In this document: piece after piece, positions 16,979-24,215 of the stretch
How the letters are laid out: each line of letters begins with the position of its first letter
How positions within the stretch are numbered: the stretch's first letter is position 1
Source of the DNA: Granulosicoccus sp036478595
Lineage (GTDB): Bacteria; Pseudomonadota; Gammaproteobacteria; Granulosicoccales; Granulosicoccaceae
Reading direction: 5' to 3'
DNA length: 64,000 bases
Assembly (NCBI GenBank): GCA_036478595.1
Contig: JAZGEF010000045.1
Location: forward strand, 1-64,000
Translations under genes and position numbers: made by a program
The notes under the pieces: generated by a model
Seen by the model: the letters and a program-made list of their open reading frames with translations, nothing else
Told to the model about the DNA's origin: nothing
Database searches by the model: none

Positions 16979-19270
16979 TTATGCTGAAAGCCTGGCTGAT
17001 GGTTCATCCATCAACTCGCTTAATCGGGCGGAGAGCCAGAAGATTATTTTTTCTTCTAAAGCATCGGGTTCGAAAGGCTTAGAGAGATAGTCATCCATAC
17101 CGGAGGCAAGGCATTTCTCCGCATCGCCTGTCATTGCATTTGCCGTGAGCGCGATAATAGGGGTGTGCTGCGTACCGCCTTCACGCTTGCGAATTTCTGC
17201 TGTTGCGGCATAGCCATCCAAAACTGGCATTTGGCAATCCATCAATACCAGGTCAAAGTTACCGCCCGCCAGGGCATCCAGACCTTCTTGGCCGTTGTCT
17301 GCAAGTTCTGCCTGGAAACCTATCTTGTTTAGCATGCCAAGCGCTACTTCTTGATTCACCGCGTTGTCTTCAACTACCAAAATATTGATTCCGGCATACG
17401 CGGCCAGTTGTTCTCTGTTCACGGTTTTATCGACAGTACTGGTTAACTGTTGCCCTGTTGCTGCTGCAGATAAGATTCTGAGTAGTTCCGATCGTTTAAT
17501 CGGTTTACTTATTTGGGCCGTAATACGTGGATTTTTATGCGGGTAGAGATCCGGCATAATGTGTGTAACATATGTCATCGACACTAGCTTGGTGCTGTCG
17601 AACGCTGGATCGCCTTCTACACACCGGGCAAAAACATCTCCAGGCATGTCGCTTAAATAGCTGTTGAATAAGATGATGTCATATGGCTCATTTGTAAGGT
17701 GGGCTTCACGTAGTAATTGCAATGCACTATTACCATTGGATTGGCAATCAACGCGCATATTCTGTGCTGTCAGCAGTTGCTGCATATATGTTTGAGAAGC
17801 TGAGTTAGTTTCCATTAACAAACACTTCACCTGATTTAGCTCTGGCTTCACAGTGGCAATAGGTGTGATGTCATCAGAGTGCTGTAACGGCAGTTCAAAC
17901 CAGAAAGTACTGCCTACCCCTGGTTTTGACGTTGCACCTATTTGTCCCCCCATGCCCTCGATGAAACGACGGCTAATGGCTAAGCCGAGCCCAGTTCCAC
18001 CGTATTTTCGCGTTGTTGATCCATCAGCTTGCGCAAAGGAATCGAATATTGAATCGATTTTATCCGCTGCTATGCCCACACCGGTATCAACGATACTAAA
18101 ACGCAGGATTGGTTGAGCTTCATCGTTTTCTAGTGCTTCAACCAGTATCTGGATCTCACCTTCGTCAGTGAACTTGACCGCGTTACTGGCAAGGTTCGTT
18201 ACAACCTGGCGTATCCGTGTTGGATCACCAACAATTTCTCGTTGTATCGATGGATCAATGTGACTTATTAGCTCCAGGTTCTTGCGATGAGCCTGTTCGG
18301 CCATCACATCAGCTGAATCTTCTACTAACCCCTCTAGGCAAAATGAAATAGATTCGTACTCTAGTTTGCCAGCTTCAACTTTTGAGAAATCAAGAATGTC
18401 ATTGATCAGCCTCAACAAGCTTCTACCAGATGAGGTAGCAACTTTTATCTGATCGGATTGTTCAGGGTTTAGTTGTGTCTCTTTTAGTAGTGACAGCATG
18501 CCCAACACACCGTTCATGGGTGTGCGTAATTCATGGCTCATGTTGGCAAGAAACTCAGATTTGGCGCGCGATGCTTCTTCTAGCTCTGCTTCGCGGCGTT
18601 TACGCAGTTCAAGAGTACTACCAAGGTCATTCACGCTATTGCCTAAGTTAACTAACTCTTTTGCAGCTTCGAGATGGAAATCCCCAGTTGCTTTGTTCTG
18701 TTGTAGTAATTGCAGTTGACGATCAATGGCGTTGATCGGCTTAACAACAATTTCATTGATCAGGCCAATAACAACTAGCGCTAAAAGTGCTGAAACACTG
18801 ATGCCGTAGAAATAGAGTTTCTTAACGTGCGTTTGAATTTCTGCCGTTTGTTTGGCCACGTTCCATATCACCGATATTTTTCCAAACGATTCACCTTCTA
18901 CCAGCACATCGTGTGAATAATCGATTTTCTCCGCATATGCTGCTGTTGATCCTTTTTTGATCCAAGAATTAAGCACTTCTTCGTTTTCATTGAGAATCGT
19001 AACCGCTTCTACATCACTATCGTTCTCAACCAGTTGCTTGATAATGGTTTCTAGCACGGGCCTGTCTTCGCTCAAGATGGCATCAAGTGATGTAGCAGAA
19101 AGCATCGACACCAGTTTTTGAGTTTGGTAGTTGAAGTTTCTTTTAAAACTAGCTGTTTCCTGGTTGCGCGCAAACTCAGCCGCAATCAATCCCACCATCA
19201 TAATGGTGCAACCTGTTAGCAGGAATATCTGCCGCCGCAAAGGCCAATTTTTAAATAACTTTCCAAACAC
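16979..19270 (-). CDS. Hybrid sensor histidine kinase with pseudo-receiver and receiver
   Basis: The 763-residue protein starts with GTG preceded by GGAAG. Transmembrane helices at about 15-31 and 153-173 flank a periplasmic region of about 120 residues that resembles CHASE8-type sensors (S-E-D-R-P-V-L-E-T). A linker follows, then a HisKA domain with H246 in S-H-E-L-R-T-P and a HATPase domain with N-boxes N-A-V-K-F and D-T-G-V-G-I. The first receiver (about 481-600) has N536 where the phosphorylated Asp should be and is probably a pseudo-receiver. The second (about 628-745) is complete, with D678 in L-M-D-C-Q-M-P and a C-terminal K-P. There is no HPt domain. It sits 38 bases after the PhnD-like gene and 14 before the fusion gene, and is a likely partner of that binding protein. 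Confidence 0.92.
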   Translation of the reverse strand: MFGKLFKNWPLRRQIFLLTGCTIMMVGLIAAEFARNQETASFKRNFNYQTQKLVSMLSATSLDAILSEDRPVLETIIKQLVENDSDVEAVTILNENEEVLNSWIKKGSTAAYAEKIDYSHDVLVEGESFGKISVIWNVAKQTAEIQTHVKKLYFYGISVSALLALVVIGLINEIVVKPINAIDRQLQLLQQNKATGDFHLEAAKELVNLGNSVNDLGSTLELRKRREAELEEASRAKSEFLANMSHELRTPMNGVLGMLSLLKETQLNPEQSDQIKVATSSGRSLLRLINDILDFSKVEAGKLEYESISFCLEGLVEDSADVMAEQAHRKNLELISHIDPSIQREIVGDPTRIRQVVTNLASNAVKFTDEGEIQILVEALENDEAQPILRFSIVDTGVGIAADKIDSIFDSFAQADGSTTRKYGGTGLGLAISRRFIEGMGGQIGATSKPGVGSTFWFELPLQHSDDITPIATVKPELNQVKCLLMETNSASQTYMQQLLTAQNMRVDCQSNGNSALQLLREAHLTNEPYDIILFNSYLSDMPGDVFARCVEGDPAFDSTKLVSMTYVTHIMPDLYPHKNPRITAQISKPIKRSELLRILSAAATGQQLTSTVDKTVNREQLAAYAGINILVVEDNAVNQEVALGMLNKIGFQAELADNGQEGLDALAGGNFDLVLMDCQMPVLDGYAATAEIRKREGGTQHTPIIALTANAMTGDAEKCLASGMDDYLSKPFEPDALEEKIIFWLSARLSELMDEPSARLSA

Positions 19271-19308
19271 GTTATGTTCTTCCGTTGTTATGGAGCGATG
19301 CTAAAAAG

Positions 19309-20496
19309 CTAGAGCTCGCCGGCATCGGCGGATTTCAGCGCTTCTTGCACTCCTGCAGCTACTTCCGGAATGACCAGGTTAATAGTCAAATGCTGAGGGC
19401 CAGTACCAGCTGTTTGTTGGTCCGACAAGACACTTGAAGGCAGCGTGATATTGATCGTTATGCTTTTCCCATTCGCTTGCTTGAAATTTGGCGCGATATA
19501 GGTAGGCGTCACTTCTGGTGACTCCATTGATGGTGTGGCAGCAGTGGCCGTAGCGCCGATTGTTGTGCTTGCGATGGCTGACAAGTTGCTTGCAGGCTCG
19601 GCAACTGTCGCTGCTTTGCTCATCGTGCTGTGCCGCTCACGCTCCTCAAAGAACATGTAGTTGTTTTCCATCGCTGCCCGGATCTGCGCGTAATCAGAGT
19701 CGGTGCCTTCAAGAAATCCATCAGCTTTGAGCCCCTTAAGCGCGTCTGGGTTTTTTAGTTCAAGCAATGATTGCTTTAGCGCGGTAAAGACAATTGGGTC
19801 AAGGCCAGAGCGTGCAATCCATGGCTTAGTCACATTTGGAAAACGCACAAGCTCGCGTATCTGTTCGCCCTTATCCACTAATTTTTTGAATGTTCTTTCG
19901 TTTAATGCACCAGCATCGAAATCACCAGCACCCACGGCTGTACCCACTTTGTCGTGGCGGCCTAGGTATTCGAAGTTGCTAAGATCTTCAGCAAGAATGT
20001 TGTTTTCTTGCAAGAATCGTTGCGACAGAAATCGACCGATGGTCGACCCTTCATCACCAAATGCAAAAGATCGGTGCTTTAGTTCGCTGGGTTGTTGGAT
20101 ATCGCTGTCAGTGTGTACGGCGATAACACCATAAAATACTTTGCTAGAATTTTTGCTTTCCATTGCGGCAATTTTGATATCGCTATTCATGCGCTTGGCT
20201 TCAAGATAGGATGCGGGGCCAAACCGAGAAAAATCCACCTTGCCTGAGGTCAGGTGTGAAATACCCTGTTCATAATCCTTCGCAATTTGCATCCGAATAT
20301 CAACTTCACGACCAAGCTTGGCCGACATCCTGCTTTCCAGCTCTTTAAGTGTTGGCTTAAAAATTTTCACCATCGCAGAAGGTTTATTAGAGCTATAAAC
20401 CCCGAAATTAAGCCTGATAGCCTCTTCTGCAAACACACTGTTGCTGAGCGCAAGTGTGAGTAGTCCGACACAGATACCTTTGATTTGGTGCTTCAT
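19309..20496 (-). CDS. PhnD-like periplasmic phosphate/phosphonate-type binding protein
   Basis: The start at 20496 is chosen because it begins a clean signal peptide (M-K-H-Q-I-K then a hydrophobic core ending V-F-A) and has AGGA about eight bases upstream; a more distal in-frame start would add 45 unlikely residues. The mature part has the PhnD fold pattern: N-F-G-V-Y-S-S near the start, F-K-P-T-L-K-E-L, F-S-R-F-G-P-A-S-Y, G-V-I-A-V-H-T-D-S-D and a hinge strand S-F-A-F-G-D-E-G-S-T. About 100 C-terminal residues (Thr/Ala-rich, then I-T-I-N-I-T-L-P) are not part of a PhnD domain. No phnC or phnE permease is present. Such stand-alone proteins often act as sensor subunits for nearby kinases, as in TorT/TorS, and TtrS carries a related domain itself. 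Confidence 0.85.
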   Translation of the reverse strand: MKHQIKGICVGLLTLALSNSVFAEEAIRLNFGVYSSNKPSAMVKIFKPTLKELESRMSAKLGREVDIRMQIAKDYEQGISHLTSGKVDFSRFGPASYLEAKRMNSDIKIAAMESKNSSKVFYGVIAVHTDSDIQQPSELKHRSFAFGDEGSTIGRFLSQRFLQENNILAEDLSNFEYLGRHDKVGTAVGAGDFDAGALNERTFKKLVDKGEQIRELVRFPNVTKPWIARSGLDPIVFTALKQSLLELKNPDALKGLKADGFLEGTDSDYAQIRAAMENNYMFFEERERHSTMSKAATVAEPASNLSAIASTTIGATATAATPSMESPEVTPTYIAPNFKQANGKSITINITLPSSVLSDQQTAGTGPQHLTINLVIPEVAAGVQEALKSADAGEL

Positions 20497-20781
20497 CTTT
20501 TTAGTCCTACCGCTAATTACCAAGGGCGATTTTTGGTTCCGCCAGCTTGTGGAAACGGCTGAATACGCCATTTCTGTAGCAAATTTTGTTAATGCGTCGT
20601 GGTTTCTGTAAGGCTGTGGGCGATAGATCACACTTGCGTAGGGTGGGTTCTAATTCACGTATACAGGCCGTGAACTAGTTCTCATTAAGTAGTCTGTGGG
20701 GGCGCCGATAACGCTTTATAGAAAATTGAATAGTGTTTAAGGGAATCCTTCTGGATCTCTGATCAATTTGCTGAGAGTTGC

Positions 20782-23370
20782 GTGCCTAATTATTCCCGAA
20801 AAATTGAGTCTTCTTTAATACTGATACTCGCTGGCATCTTGCTGGTGTTTATTGCAAGTGTTATGACGCTAGTTAGCTTCAAGGTTGGCTATTGGCCGTG
20901 GGAGATCGATTGGTTGAATGAAGGTGCGATTGCCAGTCCAGTTTTGGCAATCATTTTTGAAAACGCCTATGAGGTTGCAGCACTCGGCATCTCCACTCTG
21001 CTTGTCGCATTGTATGCAGCGATTGGTTTTCGAGACTTGTCATCACCTGTTACCGAGTTTGACGCAGCCCTTGCTAATGTTCAAATTGGCGATTATCAGT
21101 TTGACAGTGCGCTCGACGATGAGAATTTTGAAATGGCTGAAGACAGCCGCGGTGATAGAAGCCCGGGCGCCGGAAGCCCGGATGCCGAAGGCCCGGATGC
21201 CGGAAGCAAAAATTCGTCGCAACAGATGATCGATAGTATTGCTCCAGAAAATAAAGCCCGTGAGAGCCAGCTTCAAATCGCCTTAAGCGAAGTCAATCGC
21301 TTGAAAAAAGAATTAGTGGTTAGCCGTCGTGAAACTGAAGCTGCTGAAAAGGCGAGAGCGCAGTTTTTATCTAATATGAGCCACGAGTTACGCACACCCA
21401 TGAACGGCATAATGGGAATGAGCGAGCTCTTGAACGAATGTGACTTACCAGAAAAAGAAAAGCGTTTTGCGACAACCATAGCATCTTCATCTGAATCGTT
21501 GCTCAGTATAATTAACGATTTGCTTGACTACTCGCGCATGGAAGCGGGTGATATGCGTCTTGAGCAAGCTAGATTTGATATCGGTGCCTGCGCTGAAGAA
21601 GTCTGTGGAATATTAGCGTCGTCAGCTCAATCCAAAGGCGTAGAGCTAATTTGTTATGTCGATGAAGAGCTGCCAAAGTTTGTTGAAGGCGACGCTGCTC
21701 GTTTTCGCCAAGTGTTGAATAATTTAATAAGAAATTCAATCGCCTTTACCTGTGATGGCGAGATTGTGATCAGGCTATCGCGAACCGAATCAACAGAATT
21801 ACTGCATATGTTTAAGTGTGATGTTCAAGACACCGGGTCGGGTATTTCGCCAGAACTACAAGCAAGATTGTTTGAATCGTTTAATCAAGCAGACCATTCC
21901 AATACAAGGCAACACGGTGGCTTAGGTATTGGTTTAGCCATTACGAATGAGCTAGTTTCGCTAATGGGTGGCGATCTCATGTTTCGCAGTCGGCTTGGTG
22001 AAGGCACGCGCTTTACGTTTTCTTGCCAGTTTCAGCGCGTAGCGGATGAGGATGCTGGCAAACTCAATGCCGGTAACTTCGGCGGTGCCACCGTACTGAT
22101 TGTTGATGACAACGCAACTAATCGCAGCATATTGTTTCATCAGGTAACGGGATGGGGCTTGGAGGCAGAGTGTGCTGAAAGTGGTGCGCAAGCGCTGAGC
22201 ATTCTTAATGAGGCGGCGGCTGAAAACAAGTTATTTGATATGTTGATACTTGATTTGCATATGCCAGAAATGGATGGCATAGAGTTAACACGTAGGATCC
22301 GTAGCACGCCCGCAATAGCATCTACCAAGGCGATGATGTTGACATCAGCAATTATAGAACTAAGCGCAAGCGAGATGCGGCAGTTGGGAATTGAAACTTA
22401 TATTAGTAAGCCTGCTCGCCAATCTCAATTGCGTGAATGTTTACGTGATCTCATATTTACCAATGGCAATAACAATACTCAAGCAACTGAAAATGACGAT
22501 CGCAAAATAATTAATGATTCACCTACCAAGGTGTTGTTGGCTGAAGATGATGCAATTAATCTGGATGTTGCAGTTGCCATGTTGGAAAGCTTGCATTGCA
22601 GCGTCGATACGGTGGCTAATGGTGAACAAGCTGTAGTGGCCGCAGATAAACGATTGTTCGATTTGATTTTTATGGATTGTCAGATGCCGATTCTCGATGG
22701 ATTTTCTGCCGCTGGTAAAATTAAGGCAGGCAATGGCCCGAATGTCAGTACGCCGATTGTTGCATTGACTGCCAAATCGATGCCTGGCGATCGTAAGCGT
22801 TGTTTGGATGCTGGAATGCAGGATTTCATCGGCAAACCCGTATCTAAATCGCAAATAGCAAACGTCATAAAAATATGGACCGCTGCGAATGTATCTGATG
22901 ACTCGACCAACGTTTTTAATATTCGTACACCTGACATTAATTTAAGTGATTCAGGTGAAGCGGCTAAGGTGAGTGATTCAAGTAAGCTGGAATCACCAGC
23001 AGTAGAGCAAAGCCGTGCTGAAGTGGTCAACATGGAGGCTATCAATAAAATACGCGAACTACAACGTCCCGGTAAAGCCGATTTACTAAGTAAAGTGCTG
23101 GCTTTATATTTTGAAAAATCCCCTGAACAACTTATTCAATTACAGCAGGCTGTTAACGATGCAGATTTTGAGCAAGCCAAGGCAATCGCTCACGGCATGA
23201 AGTCGAGCTCTGCCTATTTGGGTGCAGAACAACTAGCATCCACCTGCGGAGAATTAGAAGAGTCGATAAGAAACAACGATACTGATAGCGCAGCGACGTT
23301 GGCAGATGCGATTTTGCAGCAGTATGACTTGGTTGAAGCTGAGCTTCAGCAACACATAAAGGCGGCATAA
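20782..23370 (+). CDS. Hybrid sensor histidine kinase with two receivers and HPt
   Basis: The 862-residue protein starts at GTG 20782. Two transmembrane helices (about 11-33 and 63-82) bound a short periplasmic loop, so there is little room for a ligand domain. A flexible acidic linker with a Gly/Ser/Pro repeat (127-141) leads to a coiled coil and HisKA with H201 in S-H-E-L-R-T-P, then HATPase (D-T-G-S-G-I, G-G-L-G-I-G-L-A). Receiver 1 carries D491 (L-D-L-H-M-P), receiver 2 D632 (M-D-C-Q-M-P), and a C-terminal HPt domain has H804 in A-H-G-M-K-S-S-S. The architecture is that of a BarA-like phosphorelay. It is divergent from the PhnD-like operon and could supply the HPt that the first kinase lacks; this cross-talk is inference. 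No response regulator with a DNA-binding domain is nearby. Confidence 0.92.
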   Translation: MPNYSRKIESSLILILAGILLVFIASVMTLVSFKVGYWPWEIDWLNEGAIASPVLAIIFENAYEVAALGISTLLVALYAAIGFRDLSSPVTEFDAALANVQIGDYQFDSALDDENFEMAEDSRGDRSPGAGSPDAEGPDAGSKNSSQQMIDSIAPENKARESQLQIALSEVNRLKKELVVSRRETEAAEKARAQFLSNMSHELRTPMNGIMGMSELLNECDLPEKEKRFATTIASSSESLLSIINDLLDYSRMEAGDMRLEQARFDIGACAEEVCGILASSAQSKGVELICYVDEELPKFVEGDAARFRQVLNNLIRNSIAFTCDGEIVIRLSRTESTELLHMFKCDVQDTGSGISPELQARLFESFNQADHSNTRQHGGLGIGLAITNELVSLMGGDLMFRSRLGEGTRFTFSCQFQRVADEDAGKLNAGNFGGATVLIVDDNATNRSILFHQVTGWGLEAECAESGAQALSILNEAAAENKLFDMLILDLHMPEMDGIELTRRIRSTPAIASTKAMMLTSAIIELSASEMRQLGIETYISKPARQSQLRECLRDLIFTNGNNNTQATENDDRKIINDSPTKVLLAEDDAINLDVAVAMLESLHCSVDTVANGEQAVVAADKRLFDLIFMDCQMPILDGFSAAGKIKAGNGPNVSTPIVALTAKSMPGDRKRCLDAGMQDFIGKPVSKSQIANVIKIWTAANVSDDSTNVFNIRTPDINLSDSGEAAKVSDSSKLESPAVEQSRAEVVNMEAINKIRELQRPGKADLLSKVLALYFEKSPEQLIQLQQAVNDADFEQAKAIAHGMKSSSAYLGAEQLASTCGELEESIRNNDTDSAATLADAILQQYDLVEAELQQHIKAA
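21160..21204 (+). repeat. Three 15-base tandem repeats in the kinase linker
   Basis: Three imperfect copies of AGCCCGGATGCCGGA lie in frame and encode S-P-G-A-G, S-P-D-A-E, G-P-D-A-G. The unit is a multiple of three, so copy-number change would lengthen the linker without frameshift. Confidence 0.75.
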
Positions 23371-23423
23371 CTGCCGCCCGTATTTGACAAAAACACAGCT
23401 TGAAATCGCGTTGTGGTGAGAGG

Positions 23424-24146
23424 CTATAACTCCATCATCAATTGAGATTGATTGACGATGCCGTCAATATCAACACCCTCATAAAAATCGAAAATAGTAT
23501 CGACCACCTGTTGTGGGTCGTCTGTGATGCTAAATAGATCTAAGTCTTTTGGGTTGATCGTGCCTTCCTTAACTAGCGATTCGGTAAACCAATCAATCAA
23601 GCCTTCCCAAAAACTACTGCCATATAAAATGATGGGTATTGGTTTTGACTTGCCGGTTTGAATTAGCGTAAGGATCTCGGCCATCTCGTCGAGCGTACCA
23701 AAACCACCTGGCATTACCACGTAGGCCGACGCGTATTTAACAAACATCACTTTGCGGGCAAAGAAGTATTTAAAATTTACGCTGATGTCTTGATAGCCGT
23801 TTCCTGACTGTTCGTGAGGTAGTTTGATATTCAAACCAACGCTGGCTGACTTACCTGCCAGGGCGCCCTTGTTTGCCGCCTCCATAATGCCGGGGCCACC
23901 GCCGCTTACCACGGCAAATCCAGAATCCGACAGCAATTTGCTAATGTGCTCTGCGGCTTGATAATGTGGATTGTCGGGCTTAAAGCGAGCGGAGCCGAAA
24001 ATACTCACCGATGGGCTGATATCGGCCAGTTGTTGAAAGCCGTCTACAAATTCGGCCATGATCTGGAATATCTTCCAGGAGTCGCGGGTTAACGATTTAT
24101 CGCGCTCATTTGCGCTCATTTTGTTCTTGTCTGACAGTTGTCGCAT
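23424..24146 (-). CDS. LOG-family nucleoside 5'-monophosphate phosphoribohydrolase
   Basis: The 240-residue protein belongs to the TIGR00730/LOG Rossmann-like family. It has G-G-G-P-G-I-M-E-A-A-N-K-G-A and the diagnostic P-G-G-F-G-T-L-D-E motif, which together form the catalytic nucleotide-binding site. Members cleave the N-glycosidic bond of nucleoside monophosphates (including cytokinin ribotides), releasing base and ribose-5-phosphate; the native bacterial substrate is usually unclear. ATG at 24146 is taken as start because GAGGA lies four bases before it; a GTG at 24185 would add 13 residues but has no ribosome-binding site. It is divergent from polA, with about 70 bases between starts. 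Confidence 0.88.
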   Translation of the reverse strand: MRQLSDKNKMSANERDKSLTRDSWKIFQIMAEFVDGFQQLADISPSVSIFGSARFKPDNPHYQAAEHISKLLSDSGFAVVSGGGPGIMEAANKGALAGKSASVGLNIKLPHEQSGNGYQDISVNFKYFFARKVMFVKYASAYVVMPGGFGTLDEMAEILTLIQTGKSKPIPIILYGSSFWEGLIDWFTESLVKEGTINPKDLDLFSITDDPQQVVDTIFDFYEGVDIDGIVNQSQLMMEL

Positions 24147-24215
24147 AAGTTCCTCAGGGCTGTTTGTGCCTGGTTTGACGTACACTAGGAATTGTAGTCG
24201 TTAAGAGTAATTTGT

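Noticed and set aside
20497..20631. Longer start for the PhnD-like protein
   Set aside because: The added residues are not signal-like, while the start at 20496 begins a clean signal peptide with AGGA upstream.
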